Source of the DNA: Macrostomum hystrix | Lineage: Eukaryota; Platyhelminthes; Macrostomidae | DNA length: 64,000 nt | Assembly: GCA_950097015.1 (NCBI GenBank) | Contig: CATNEN010000012.1 | Coordinates: 303,501 to 367,500 of the forward strand | Direction of reading: 5' to 3' | Part shown: piece by piece, positions 1-11,513 of the stretch | Layout: every line of letters begins with the position of its first letter | How positions within the stretch are numbered: the stretch's first letter is position 1 | The notes under the pieces: model-generated | Databases searched by the model: none | Told to the model about the DNA's origin: nothing | What the model saw: the letters and a program-made list of their open reading frames with translations, nothing else | Translations under genes and position numbers: made by a program

Positions 1-1
1 C

Positions 2-106
2 CAACCGGATTGGTCACTAGCCTTAGAGGGCCTGCGTGCGCACGAGAATCCGCAGTCTGTGGCTAGGGTTACGCAACTGGTGACGCGTCTTGGCTTGGGA
101 CAGTAA
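2..106 (+). CDS. 3' end of an unidentified upstream gene (partial)
   Basis: An open frame runs from the left edge of the window to a TAA at 104-106 and encodes 34 residues with coding-like GC content. The residues include DWSLALEGLRAH and a Leu/Val-rich stretch that could form an amphipathic helix. The following bases turn AT-rich at once, as in a 3' UTR. The exon start lies outside the window. I do not recognise the family, and 34 codons could be open by chance. Confidence 0.35.
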   Translation, partial: QPDWSLALEGLRAHENPQSVARVTQLVTRLGLGQ

Positions 107-544
107 AATTATGCGAATTATTATCCGTAATATGCAGAGTCGAACCATTGACCTTGCAGTGCAGTGCTACTCATTCCCTCACTCCCTCGCCATGGATATA
201 TATGTTCAACTCGTTATAAAAATTTGATAAATGCCAAGATGCATAAGGATATTTTTACCCTTATCTAGGAGTCCCTGCATTGTTTCTAGTTCCATTGATT
301 GATAATTGTACATATATAAATAGCAATCACTACAATATCTTTCAAACTGTTCCACTTTTTATCTGGCTTCCAACTGTGATTCCCAACATGGATTACTATT
401 GCGAATTAAATATATAAAACTGTGAGTAAATTTCTGCTGGACTATCTTGTGTTCTCGTCTTTGATATTTTTTTCTATTTGCTCTTAGTTTAAGCCAGTCA
501 GTTAAGATATATATTTTGTCTTGAGTTCGCTCATAAGTTACTCT
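107..544. other. AT-rich spacer, nothing recognised
   Basis: No long open frame, tandem repeat or RNA gene is visible. It probably holds the 3' UTR of the upstream gene and the spacer before the minisatellite. Confidence 0.5.
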
Positions 545-1125
545 ACCTCAACTTGCCTGTCTTTTACCTGCCTGTGTCTCGACTTGCCTGCCTTTTACCT
601 GCCTGTGTCTTAACTTCCCTGTCTTTTACCTGCCTGTGTCTCAACTTCCCTGTCTTTTACCTGCCTGTGTCTCGACTTACCTGCCTTTTACCTGCCTGTG
701 TCTCAACTTCCCTGTCTTTTACCTGCCTGTGTCTCAACTTCCCTGTCTTTTACCTGCCTGTGTCTCAACTTCCCTGTCTTTTACCTGCCTGTGTCTCGAC
801 TTGCCTGCCTTTTACCTGCCTGTGTCTCAACTTCCCTGTCTTTTACCTGCCTGTGTCTCAACTTCCCTGTATTTTACCTGCCTGTGTCTCAAATTCCCTG
901 TCTTTTACCTGCCTGTGTCTCAAATTCCCTGTCTTTTACCTGCCTGTGTCTGGACTTGTCTGTCTTTTACCTGCCTGTGTCTGGATTTGTCTGTCTTTTA
1001 CCTGCCTGTGTCTGGACTTGCCTGTCTTTTACCTGCCTGTGTCTGGACTTGTCTGTCTTTTACCTGCCTGTGTCTGGACTTGCCTGTCTTTTACCTGCTT
1101 GTGTCTAGACTTGCCTGTCTTTTTA
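545..1125. repeat. 31-bp minisatellite, about 18 copies
   Basis: The pyrimidine-rich unit (core TTTTACCTGCCTGTGTCT) repeats every 31 bases with a few substitutions. Because the period is not a multiple of three, it opens long Cys/Leu/Pro-rich frames in all three forward frames. These are repeat artefacts, not genes. Confidence 0.9.
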
Positions 1126-1305
1126 CTTTTCTTTCTCTACTATATGATAGATAGTACATAGTCTAGTAGTAGTTATGTAGTATCAGTAATTTAGCTAGAT
1201 GTTTGTACTTTATTATTTTTCGACCGTTATTAGACCGTCATTAAGACGTATGCTTATTCAGAATTGTACACAACACACAAATCTACAGAACAAAGGGGTA
1301 CAGAA

Positions 1306-3084
1306 ATGTATGTCCCGCTGCTCATTCTGCTATGCTCAATCAGCGCCGTGCCGATTAGCTTCGCATGTAACTACTGGCGGGCCGAGCTCACTGAGACGGC
1401 CATCTTGGCCATCGGTGTTGGCGTGCTCTCCGGCATCTGCGTTGTAGTCTGGCTTGGCCTGGATCGCGGCAAACCAACTGAGCCTCTGTACTTTCTATTC
1501 GCCCTAGGCTGCTTCGGCTGCGTTATCGACCTACTAATCTCCATGAATATGGACGGCTTTGTCTACGGCTTCGCCGATTTCTACCTGGAGAAAGGGGAAT
1601 CCTATTTAAAAACATCCCACGGCCTCTATATCAACTATTGGGACGGTGTGGTGCACTACGCCCTGTATCTATACATGGTGACCGCCATCTATTGGAATGG
1701 AAACTATAGGCAGGCTAGCCTGTACTGGTTCGGCTCCATGATGAATAGTATCATTGTGTTACTAGCCGGCGCCGCATGCGGCCCGCACCAGCTGCGGCCG
1801 GCTCTGCTGCTCAATGTGCCATTCGCACTATATCCCCTCTATGTGCTGCACAGGGCATTGCGCACCGCCGACTGGTCCGACAATGGATTGCGGCCCGCCT
1901 GTCTGGCCGGCCTAAGGACTAGGTGCGAACTTGTTTGAATGCCTGTTGAGATCCTATTCTATGTGGAATTATTCTGCGCAAGAGATTTCACTAGACTCCA
2001 CTGTGTCTCAAGACTGTAATGACTTCAATGAAAATCAAATATATTAGCCAAGAGCTGAAGCTGTGGAGCTGAAGGGTAAAAATAGTAAGGAGGGTCAGAG
2101 AGTAGAATCTGAAAAGAAGGGGGTGAAAAAAAATAGAGAAGAACAGCTAGCCAATCACAGACGAGCGAGGAAAGAGGTGAAGGTTAGCTAAGAAGTTAAA
2201 CAAATATAGGGTGAGAGATGAGAAAGTACTATTAGAGAGCGCGCGAGCGTAGACAAACACACAGAGAAAGGTGAACTAATAACAAAGACTATTAATACCA
2301 GGAAACAAGATCTATCGCTAATGCTGAGAGATGCTATCTTAGATCCTATTTTCTAGGATTAATAATAATTCGAGGGATGTAATTGGATCCCATTCTCTGT
2401 GATAAATACTTCTGAGAGATGTGATCTTACGAGTAGATTCCATTTTCTGGAAATTATAATCCCAAGAGACTTTATTAATTAGCTCGTAACCTAAAATCGT
2501 TTCCCCGACCCAAATCCAGGCGCTACCCCAGCTTAGTTGATGCCAGCCTCGCCGCTGCCTGCCTAGCAATCGCCGGCCTATGCCTGTTCCGAGCTGTTGC
2601 GGCCAGCGGTTGCGCCCACCCAGCCTGTCGGTTCGTAGCCGCTAAAGTCGATCCCTACAGCGGCGACGCCGAAAAATTTCCCCTATTCCAATTGTTGACT
2701 AACGCCTTCATGCTAGCGCCGTTCCTATTAGCCGTTGCTAGGGCTCTATTTGCCCCGGATACGGCGCTCAATGTGCGCGCCCTACTCGACTGGTCTCTGG
2801 TAGCCGCCGGCGCCGCCGCTCAAGGCCAGTTCGCCTACACACTGGCGCCGTTTCACCTGCGCACACCGTTTGCCAAACGAGTTCCGCCTGATGCCTCTCT
2901 GCGCTACCTATTTCTAATTATCAACATTTGCGTAGTTATTGTGCCTCACCTGGTACTGCTGCGCATGCGACGCCTAAACAAGGAGCTGCAGGTCTCTGGC
3001 AACACTGCCGGAGCGACTACTCACAGTAGTACTACCAGCGAAACAGCTGGACACTCCGCTGATATTAGAAAGAAAGTTCGTTGA
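1306..3084 (+). CDS. TM6SF: TM6SF1/TM6SF2-like multispanning membrane protein (EXPERA domains)
   Basis: Two exons join as 1306-1922 and 2520-3084 (GT at 1923, AG at 2518-2519, split codon AG|G), giving 393 residues; human TM6SF1 has about 370. The protein is almost entirely hydrophobic segments with short loops. The diagnostic region is FYLEKGESYLKT near residues 92-103, followed by INYWDGVVHYALYL near 109-122, matching the family pattern of an EGEPYL-type loop followed by a YWDG motif. The second exon supplies the second EXPERA-like half, ending in a Ser/Thr-rich cytosolic tail. TM6SF proteins sit in ER or lysosomal membranes; TM6SF2 affects lipoprotein lipidation, and the EXPERA fold is shared with sterol isomerase EBP and TMEM97. 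The start is the ATG just after an AG at 1301-1303, a possible leader acceptor. AATAAA lies near 3368. The 1/2 subtype cannot be decided. Confidence 0.9.
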
Positions 3085-3800
3085 TGTGTACTACACTACT
3101 AACTCAAGTAGTAGCGCCTGCAATTCTTAACAGAAAAATGGTTAAGAAAGTTATGAAATTTGCCAAACGATTGCTCTATAGTCCTGTAATTTGCAAGAAA
3201 TAGTCTTTGTTAATTGAAAACTAACAATCTTAGAACTTATTGAATGAAATGAAAAGATTTAGAATCTTTTATTTTTGATTTCGGTACTAGCAGACTTTTT
3301 AACTACTTTGCTCAAGATTCTATTCTTAAACTTAGTTTGCTTGTACCAGCACATTTTACCTCTCCATCAATAAACAAGCACTCTAACAAGCCATTTGGAT
3401 TTGCAGCGAAGGAATATTGTTTAGTTCCAGTTTAGCATTGACTTGTCATTATTTCTTTACTTGATATCCAATATAGCCTCTTTATAGATTGCAATAGTGG
3501 ATTAACAATCAAACATTTCCTACATTGTAATTCGTTTTTTGGTAGTCGAACCGATATGTTGCAAAAAATATAACATCATCTTTGTTATACAATCGATCTA
3601 TAAAATATGCGTTGAAAGATTATGTATTATTCTTCTGTAATCAAAATCGAAAACAGGCAACACAAATTTAGCAATACTGACAGACTATTATCCGACATGT
3701 TTTAGAATTCCGCAGCCACTAGTAAGCCGATACGTATCGAAAATCTAACATGAATCACATTAATTTTACTTTTACCAATCCGCACGTCTAAAAACTCCAG
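3085..3800. other. Spacer / 3' UTR, AT-rich
   Basis: It contains the TM6SF 3' UTR with an AATAAA near 3368 and the AT-rich approach to the ceramide synthase acceptor. No first exon with an in-frame ATG for the ceramide synthase could be found here. Confidence 0.5.
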
Positions 3801-4937
3801 GCGCAAGTTCTCAGCGATCTGCTCTGGTCTGAGCGCTTCTGGTTCCCGGCCAATGTCACGTGGGACACTCTGGCCGCCGAGACCGACTTCGAGTCCGGCT
3901 CAGGTCAGAGGTTCGCGCCCCGTCCGCGCCACCTTATCGCCTCGGCAGCCTGCGGCGTAGGCATTCATCTGATGCGTCGAGCTCTTGAACGCTGGGTCCT
4001 GGAACCTCTGGGCTGTTGTCTCGGCCTGTATGCTGGCTCAGTGAATCAGCCGCCTGAGAGAAACGACACGCTGGAGGCTCTCTACCGTGGCGCCAGTCGT
4101 CGCCCGGACAAATCGGCCACGATGGCTGCAGCCAAGCAGCTGGGCTGGCCAGTGCGCAGCGTGGAACGCTGGCTTAGACGCCGGCGCAACGCGGATAAGT
4201 CGTCCACTCTGAAGAAGTTTGTCGAGAGCGCCTGGTTTATTGTCTATTATTGTTTGGCCCTCGCGTTTGGCGCCGCCGTGCTGTTGCGGCAGCCGTTCTT
4301 CTGGAACACGCGCCTCTGCTGGCTGGGCTGGCCGCATCTGCACGTGGCCTGGCCAGTCCGGTGCTACTACACAATCCAGTTGGGCTTCTATCTGGCCTCA
4401 TTATACAGCGTATTTCACGATGTTAAACGCAAAGATTTTGCCGAAATGCTGCTGCATCACCTGGTGACGGTGTGGCTAGTAGCCTTCAGCTGGTGCGTTA
4501 ACTTCGTCCGCATCGGCGCGCTGATCCTGCTGCTGCACGACATTGTCGACCCGCTTCTGCACATTGCCAAATGCCTCGGCTACGCCAACAAGCGACCAGC
4601 CTGCGACTGCGTCTTCTTCGCCTTCTACATTGGCTGGTTTGTCACTAGGCTGATTGTGTTTCCAATTTGGCTATTACGCAGCGCCTCAGTTGAAAGCTGG
4701 GCCGAACTGGGCCCGTTTGGCGCCTACTGGATATTCAACGGCTGCCTGTGCGTACTGCTGGTGCTGCACGCTGTCTGGTTCTACTTCATCTCGCGCATCG
4801 CTCTGCAGGCTTTCACTCACGGCAGCCTGCAGCGAGACACGCGTAGCGAGTCAGAAATGTCCGACGACGGTGAAAATGAAAATGGCGGCTGTGGAGATCA
4901 CAAAGAAGATAATAACGAAGGGAAAAAGCTGCGTTAG
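3801..4937 (+). CDS. CERS: Ceramide synthase (Lag1/CerS family), single large exon
   Basis: The open exon begins right after an AG at 3799-3800 and ends at a TAG at 4935-4937, giving 378 residues. CerS makes (dihydro)ceramide from a sphingoid base and acyl-CoA in the ER membrane. In order: an N-terminal SERFWFPANVTW segment with the usual N-glycosylation sequon (residues 10-21), a first membrane span, a homeobox-like remnant ending KQLGWPVRSVERWLRRRR, and a TLC domain with several spans. The Lag1 motif has the two essential histidines (HHLVTVW, residues 219-220) followed by LLLHDIVDPLLH with both aspartates. The tail is acidic and polar. The first ATG in frame is at 3972, but the sequence before it is clearly conserved CerS protein, so translation starts upstream. 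An in-frame TAA at 3789-3791 closes the genomic frame, so the AUG must come from another exon or from a spliced leader. Confidence 0.93.
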   Translation, partial: AQVLSDLLWSERFWFPANVTWDTLAAETDFESGSGQRFAPRPRHLIASAACGVGIHLMRRALERWVLEPLGCCLGLYAGSVNQPPERNDTLEALYRGASRRPDKSATMAAAKQLGWPVRSVERWLRRRRNADKSSTLKKFVESAWFIVYYCLALAFGAAVLLRQPFFWNTRLCWLGWPHLHVAWPVRCYYTIQLGFYLASLYSVFHDVKRKDFAEMLLHHLVTVWLVAFSWCVNFVRIGALILLLHDIVDPLLHIAKCLGYANKRPACDCVFFAFYIGWFVTRLIVFPIWLLRSASVESWAELGPFGAYWIFNGCLCVLLVLHAVWFYFISRIALQAFTHGSLQRDTRSESEMSDDGENENGGCGDHKEDNNEGKKLR

Positions 4938-4972
4938 GGTTTAGAATTGCAAGACTCACCAACAGACCAGGT

Positions 4973-5432
4973 CACCAAGCCAGATCCTCATATTGATGAG
5001 CAGTCACCATTCCTGATCCTCATATTGATGAGCAGTCACCATTCCTGATCCTCATATCAATGAGCAGTCACCATCCCTGATCCTCATATTGATGAGCAGT
5101 CACCATTCCTGATCCTCATATTGATGAGCAGTCACCATTCCTGATCCTCATATTGATGAGCAGTCACCATTCCTGATCCTCATATTGATGAGCAGTCACC
5201 ATTCCTGATCCTCATATTGATGAGCAGTCACCATTCCTGATCCTCATATTGATGAGCAGTCACCAAGCCAGATCCTCATATTGATGAGCAGTCACCATTC
5301 CTGATCCTCATATTGATGAGCAGTCACCATTCCTGATCCTCATATTGATGAGCAGTCACCATTCCTGATCCTCATATTGATGAGCAGTCACCATTCCTGA
5401 TCCTCATATTGATGAGCGGTCATCATTCCAGT
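4973..5432. repeat. 32-bp minisatellite, about 14 copies
   Basis: The unit with core CCTCATATTGATGAGCAG repeats every 32 bases just behind the ceramide synthase stop, probably inside its 3' UTR. One copy carries ATCAATG in place of ATTGATG. Confidence 0.9.
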
Positions 5433-6185
5433 CAAAACCCAAAATTAGTTTTTGTTTCCCCCTTAATTGTTGTGACATTTATTGAATTGTTGTTTTTTTA
5501 GACTTGCTCATTGTTAAGTAGTTAAGTAGTACTAATAGTAGTTTGTAGTTTAGTATTTATTTTTTAAGAACGCCAATTTTAGGAGGTTTTTGGCATTAGT
5601 TGTCTAGTTTTTCTCGCGCTATGAATAAATGACTTAATTATTATGCCAAGATGTGTCAGAAGTGCAAGAATTTTTTCTATATCTGTTTTTTCTTTGATGT
5701 TTTACCCTTTTCTACAATTTTTAAAAGCTTTTAATAGTTCACTTTTAATCTTCTCTGTTTTATAACTGCGCCTCTCTGCTCTTGAGCATTTTGTTTTGTT
5801 CCTCTTAGCTGGCTTATACAACTTCAATGTTTTTCACACATTGTGTCACATTTTTGTTGTTGTTGTTTAGTGAGATTTTAAACTCTGTTTAATTTTGTCT
5901 TGTTATTTCTGTGTTTCGAGCTTAAGCTGTGATCGGTTTTCTTTTATAAAGACAAATAAAATAGTCAGTTAGCAATAGACTTCCCCTTTTCATATGATTT
6001 AAATATCAATCTAGCACCATTGGAGACGCAGTTAAACGCCAGATTATTACTCTGTAAGATCCAGATTTACTGCACTTACCTAAATTTATTCTTAAGCTAG
6101 AAATTCCTAAGGATTTCTCATCTCAATGAAAATGGAGCCATCTCACGTGGAATAGTTTAGTTTAGAATAGTTTCTAACACATCAT
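5433..6185. other. AT-rich 3' flank of the ceramide synthase
   Basis: AATAAA at 5624-5629 and another near 5954 are candidate polyadenylation signals. No gene is seen. Confidence 0.5.
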
Positions 6186-7490
6186 CTACGACTCAAACGT
6201 TTCTGTGACGACTCAAACGCTTCTGTAGCGCCTCAGACGCTTCTCTAACGAATCAAACGCTTCTGTAGCGCCTCAGACGCTTCTCTAACGAATCAAACGC
6301 TTCTGTAGCGCCTCAGACGCTTCTCTAACGAATCAAACGCTTCTGTAGCGCCTCAGACGCTTCTCTAACGAATCAAACGCTTCTGTAGCGCCTCAGACGC
6401 TTCTCTAACGAATCAAACGCTTCTGTAGCGACTCAGACGCTTCTCTAACGAATCAAACGCTTCTGTAGCGCCTCAGACGCTTCTCTAACGAATCAAACGC
6501 TTCTGTAGCGCCTCAGACGCTTCTCTAACGAATCAAACGCTTCTGTAGCGACTCAGACGCTTCTCTAACGAATCAAACGCTTCTGTAGCGACTCAGACGC
6601 TTCTCTAACGAATCAAACGCTTCTGTAGCGCCTCAGACGCTTCTCTAACGAATCAAACGCTTCTGTAGCGACTCAGACGCTTCTCTAACGAATCAAACGC
6701 TTCTGTAGCGCCTCAGACGCTTCTCTAACGAATCAAACGCTTCTGTAGCGCCTCAGACGCTTCTCTAACGAATCAAACGCTTCTGTAGCGCCTCAGACGC
6801 TTCTCTAACGAATCAAACGCTTCTGTAGCGCCTCAGACGCTTCTCTAACGAATCAAACGCTTCTGTAGCGCCTCAGACGCTTCTCTAACGAATCAAACGC
6901 TTCTGTAGCGCCTCAGACGCTTCTCTAACGAATCAAACGCTTCTGTAGCGCCTCAGACGCTTCTCTAACGAATCAAACGCTTCTGTAGCGCCTCAGACGC
7001 TTCTCTAACGAATCAAACGCTTCTGTAGCGACTCAGACGCTTCTCTAACGAATCAAACGCTTCTGTAGCTCCTCAGACGCTTCTCTAACGAATCAAACGC
7101 TTCTGTAGCGCCTCAGACGCTTCTCTAACGAATCAAACGCTTCTGTAGCGCCTCAGACGCTTCTCTAACGAATCAAACGCTTCTGTAGCGACTCAGACGC
7201 TTCTCTAACGAATCAAACGCTTCTGTAGCGACTCAGACGCTTCTCTAACGAATCAAACGCTTCTGTAGCGCCTCAGACGCTTCTCTAACGAATCAAACGC
7301 TTCTGTAGCGACTCAGACGCTTCTCTAACGAATCAAACGCTTCTGTAGCGCCTCAGACGCTTCTCTAACGAATCAAACGCTTCTGTAGCGCCTCAGTCGC
7401 TTCTCTAACGAATCAAACGCTTCTGTAGCGACTCAGACGCTTCTCTAACGAATCAAACGCTTCTGTAGCGCCTCAAACGTGTCTCTCACA
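6186..7490. repeat. 40-bp minisatellite, about 32 copies
   Basis: The unit is built of two half-repeats, CGCTTCTGTAGCGCCTCAGA and CGCTTCTCTAACGAATCAAA, with a strict 40-base period. The only frequent variant is GCGCC versus GCGAC. The near-perfect uniformity suggests recent expansion or homogenisation. Confidence 0.95.
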
Positions 7491-7711
7491 CTGAGGCAAA
7501 CGTGTACAAACGTGAAAGCGTTTCGCGTTTAAAACACTTTGTAATGTGACACCCAGGTGTCTTGGCATCGTTCTCTTCCCTACTTTTGATGTGACTCAAG
7601 CGTTTCTAAGTCTGTCTAAGCTACGCCGATGTATTGATTTTTATTGATCTATTTAGAGTTCAGGTCATGCAAATTCAATGTGGCATTTCCAGGTCCCTAC
7701 GATCTTCGAGA

Positions 7712-9129
7712 ATGAAGAAGGCCGCACTGAAAGACCACAACAACAGCAGCAGCAGCAAAACAAGCCAGACTCGGGCCGCTAGTGCCCAGGTGGGCGGCAG
7801 CAAAGGTGTCTCTGAAGTGACAAAAAAGGTCATCCAGCAGGCCAGCAAGGCTGTCGGGCCAGACAGCGGGGTGGCCCTGCTCAACGAGCTATGCGATCCA
7901 CTGCTCACCGCCTGCTCAAACTGCGGCGGCGGTGCCGGCACGTGTCGCCGCTGCGGAGACTGCGCCAATCGCTGGTACTGCAGCCGGCAGTGTCAGCGCC
8001 AGGACTGGCCTGAGCACAAGCCAGAGTGCCAGGTGATAGTGCGCCTGCGCTCGCAGAGCCTATTCGCTGAGCAGCTAGGCGCCAGCTATTGCAAGCAGGA
8101 CGAGCCGGCTATTGCTAAGGATCTAGGCGGTGACCTGCTTCGCCGCTCTGCAGCCTTCGCTCTGCCTAACATGTTTGTGGGCAGGTGAGCAGCGACTATT
8201 AAATTGACGTGGCCCTCTGAACTGATTCTTTTAGGAACTGTTAAACAGTAGAACTACCAAGTGAGGATTCCCCCCCCCAGAAATATTTTGTTGCACTCAG
8301 GAACACGGGCCAACTTTTTGTTGCGCATCTTCTGAAACAATAATCAAGTCGCCAGCTCTTTAGACCGTCGAGATATTCAATGTTTCTGGCAGGTCAGATT
8401 TTTCGCATAAGCTAGTGTATTTCATACGCCCATATACACAAATTAGCACTGCGCCACAGTGCGGCCTTGCCAGGCCTTCAAAACTTATCACCATGTCACC
8501 CGAATGCGCCTGCATCATCTCCGTCTTCGGTGGTCACCTACCTTTATTTAGACGGATTTGCTGGACCTTCAAGGGCTACAACAGTTGAAAATAGGCCACG
8601 ATGGACACCCTGACGCGAATTTCTCCAATTTCACTAATCAAGCCTCAATATAAGGGGCAGCTCAACCACAGTACACCATCGCCTAGTCTGTCAACCAATC
8701 AGTCACCAGCCAACGCTGTTAGCATTCAGACACTGCCAAACAATTTCAGTGGGGGGAACTTGGTATAGAACGGGCGGCAAAATGGCTTGGTAGTCCTACT
8801 GTTAAGTTACTTTGATTGTTTCATCGTCTCTATCAATCACTTCCAGGCTGCTTTCAGGACAAAAGCCAGATGAAATCTATTTGCTAACCTGGCCGATGGG
8901 CGACGTAATTAAATTTGCCAGCTTTCGCGTCTTTATCTACGACAGCGTCAAGAAAATGAGAATCGAAGAAGTTGCTAGACTAAAGTCGGCGTTTCATCGC
9001 CTGCTTGGCCAGCCGCTATCGAAGGTGATAGGCGAACTTGACGTGGCAATTCGGCGCACCAGGCTAGTGGAGGATTTCTTGCTACTACCGTCTGAGCCTA
9101 GCAATCCGCCTGATATTTACGTAGCCTAG
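7712..9129 (+). CDS. MYND-type zinc-finger protein
   Basis: Two exons join as 7712-8184 and 8847-9129 (GT at 8185, AG at 8845-8846, split codon AG|G), giving 251 residues. Residues 1-45 are polar and rich in Ser, Asn and Gln. The MYND finger spans about residues 68-106, with Cys pairs CSNC and CRRC, then CANRWYC, CQRQDW, and the final His and Cys in EHKPEC, so all ligands are present. The rest resembles no domain I know; it has a helical basic part (IRRTRLVEDFLLLP) before the TAG. MYND fingers bind Pro-rich partner peptides, often in transcription regulators. There is no SET domain, so this is not a SMYD methyltransferase. An AG at 7691-7692 lies 19 bases before the ATG, a likely leader or 5'-UTR acceptor. 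The single intron is filled by a MITE-like element. Confidence 0.85.
8241..8805. mobile_element. MITE-like element, TTAA-flanked, copy 1 (MYND gene intron)
   Basis: The ends are inverted repeats of CAGTAGAACTACCAAG on the left, and CTTGGTAGTCCTACTG on the right, flanked by TTAA at 8241-8244 and 8802-8805. The inside is closely related, in inverted orientation, to copy 2 at 13273-13857. No transposase frame is present. TTAA target duplications are typical of piggyBac-type transposition, but the terminal bases are not the usual CCC. Confidence 0.75.
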
Positions 9130-9274
9130 TTACAGCTGCAATCTCTTACTCCTTGAGCTGGTCTATTTTTACAAATAGAGGATTCCAGTGCCATTAACTT
9201 GAATTTAATATTCTCTGCTAATGAAAAATTCCACTTTGCTGCCTTGTTAAACTTGAGTGATTTTCGAGCGGAAA

Positions 9275-9515
9275 ATTCCACTCAGCTACCCATTAAGCTT
9301 CGTGTTTCAAGGGTGGAAAATTGCACTCAGCCACCCATTAAGCTTCGTGTTTCAAGGGTGGAAAATTCCACTCAGCTACCCATTAAGCTTCGTGTTTCAA
9401 GGGTGGAAATTGCACTCAGGCACCCATTAAGCTTCGTGTTTCAAGGGTGGAAAATTGCACTCAGCTACCCATTAAGCTTCGTGTTTCAAGGGTGGAAAAT
9501 TCCACTCAGCTGTCT
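9275..9515. repeat. 45-bp repeat, about 5 copies
   Basis: The unit contains CATTAAGCTTCGTGTTTCAA and GGTGGAAAATTCCACTCAG. It shares the A/T-rich palindrome-like GGAAAATTCC core and the 45-base period with the next array, so the two arrays probably have a common origin. Confidence 0.85.
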
Positions 9516-9552
9516 TTAAATTTGTCTAACATATTTCATTCTTATGTTAGAG

Positions 9553-10505
9553 GAATATTCCGCTCAGCTTCTCTACAAAGGTCATGTATTTTGAGTGGAA
9601 TATTCCGCTCAGCTTCTCTACAAAGGTCATGTATTTTGAGTGGAATATTCCGCTCAGCTTCTCTACAAAGGTCATGTATTTTGAGTGGAATATTCCGCTC
9701 AGCTTCTCTACAAAGGTCATGTATTTTGAGTGGAATATTCCGCTCAGCTTCTCTACAAAGGTCATGTATTTTGAGTGGAATATTCCGCTCAGCTTCTCTA
9801 CAATGGTCATGTATTTTGAGTGGAATATTCCGCTCAGCTTCTCTACAAAGGTCATGTATTTTGAGAGGAATATTCCGCTCAGCTTCTCTACAAAGGTCAT
9901 GTATTTTGAGTGGAATATTCCGCTCAGCTTCTCTACAAAGGTCTTGTATTTTGAGTGGAATATTCCGCTCAGCTTCTCTACAAAGGTCATGTATTTTGAG
10001 TGGAATATTCCGCTCAGCTTCTCTACAAAGGTCATGTATTTTGAGTGGAATATTCCGCTCAGCTTCTCTACAAAGGTCATGTATTTTGAGAGGAATATTC
10101 CGCTCAGCTTCTCTACAAAGGTCATGTATTTTGAGTGGAATATTCCGCTCAGCTTCTCTACAAAGGTCATGTATTTTGAGTGGAATATTCCGCTCAGCTT
10201 CTCTACAATGGTCATGTATTTTGAGTGGAATATTCCGCTCAGCTTCTCTACAAAGGTCATGTATTTTGAGTGGAATATTCCGCTCAGCTTCTCTACAAAG
10301 GTCATGTATTTTGAGTGGAATATTCCGCTCAGCTTCTCTACAAAGGTCATATATTTTGAGTGGAATATTCCGCTCAGCTTCTCTACAAAGGTCATGTATT
10401 TTGAGTGGAATATTCCGCTCAGCTTCTCTACAAAGGTCATGTATTTTGAGAGGAATATTCCGCTCAGCTTCTCTACAAAGGTCATGTATTTTGAGTGGAA
10501 TATGC
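9553..10505. repeat. 45-bp minisatellite, about 21 copies
   Basis: Each unit has the perfect palindrome GGAATATTCC followed by GCTCAGCTTCTCTACAAAGG. As 45 is a multiple of three and the unit lacks stops, long repetitive frames open on both strands; none is credible as a gene. Confidence 0.93.
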
Positions 10506-11480
10506 AGCTCACTTGTCCGGTAAATTTCGGTGATTTGAGAGTGAAAAAAATCGCTTAGTTTCTGGTTGCCTTTATTATGTTATTGTTTTATTACTAAATT
10601 AAAGCTCAAATTTCGATGCATTTTCGATTGTTTATAATGTATTTCTATTTTCTAAGCACAGGCATTTTACGACGAGTTATTGTTGTTTTTAATATCTTTT
10701 TTCAAAACTTTGTTGCTCAGTTACTCTATTTACTAGCTCCGTTTGTAAATCCATTGAAATCAGTCAGTTAAGAGAACTAAGTCTTGCTATCTTCTTTGTG
10801 AAAACCATTTTACCTTTGAAAGTATATTCATGCATACGTAGTTGTTGTTTATTTTCTGAATGGGTCTCTTTTTGCTTTAGTAATTTTCTTTAATAGTTTT
10901 TAGATTGCAGGTAGATTAGATAAAATAGATAAAATCTAGAACACGGGTTAAAGTTTCCCGCTCAATCCAATGTATCAACTTCCTTAATCACAAAACATCG
11001 GCATTGTCGAGATATCCCACGATTCTTGTCGGTGTGTCTGGTGGCAGAAACCACCAGTATAGGCATCATTATTTTATTAAAAATGAGTCAAAATATATAA
11101 CCTTGTTGGCTATTATTGTTGATTCATTTTGAACCAATAGGGATTCGCCATAGAGGTTTATACAGAGAAATGTTTGTTGTCCTTGTCACCAGGCTCTTTG
11201 ACAAGAATCGCTGAATAACTCGACGATGCTGACGTCGGACGTCTTTGAAATTTAGTTCATTGTAAATGGCGGAAACTTTTGATCCAAATGGTTGAGTTTC
11301 ACTAAAATCAGTAATTCGGTTTGGGAGCTATCGTGGTCACGAAATAGCGTGCTATTTTATTGTTAATCAGAGTTGTCAAATGTGACTTACTGCTATCAGT
11401 AGCACAGTCGGCAAAAAACTTCTTAATTTAGGAATGCAGAAAATAAAATAACGCGATTCCAATATGTTTCTTAAATAACA
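10506..11480. other. AT-rich region upstream of POLR1B
   Basis: No gene is seen. The part at about 11100-11290 (around TTGTCACCAGGCTCTTTGAC) resembles the interior of a repeat at about 50880-51085, so a degraded dispersed element is likely there. Confidence 0.45.
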
Positions 11481-11513
11481 GCAGCGGGAAGAAGCTGCGA
11501 TCAGCAGTTCATC

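Noticed and set aside
553-1161. Three overlapping Cys/Leu/Pro-rich frames of 136-202 codons
   Set aside because: They are three readings of one 31-bp minisatellite; no domain or splice structure.
4038-4343. Minus-strand 101-codon frame and forward frames at 4219 and 4654
   Set aside because: Shadows of the GC-rich ceramide synthase exon in other frames.
6186-7490. Regularly spaced direct repeats resembling a CRISPR array
   Set aside because: Both halves of the 40-bp unit are repeated; there are no unique spacers, and this is animal DNA.
9447-10558. Long forward and reverse frames of 321-358 codons
   Set aside because: Produced by a 45-bp stop-free repeat, open on both strands at once.
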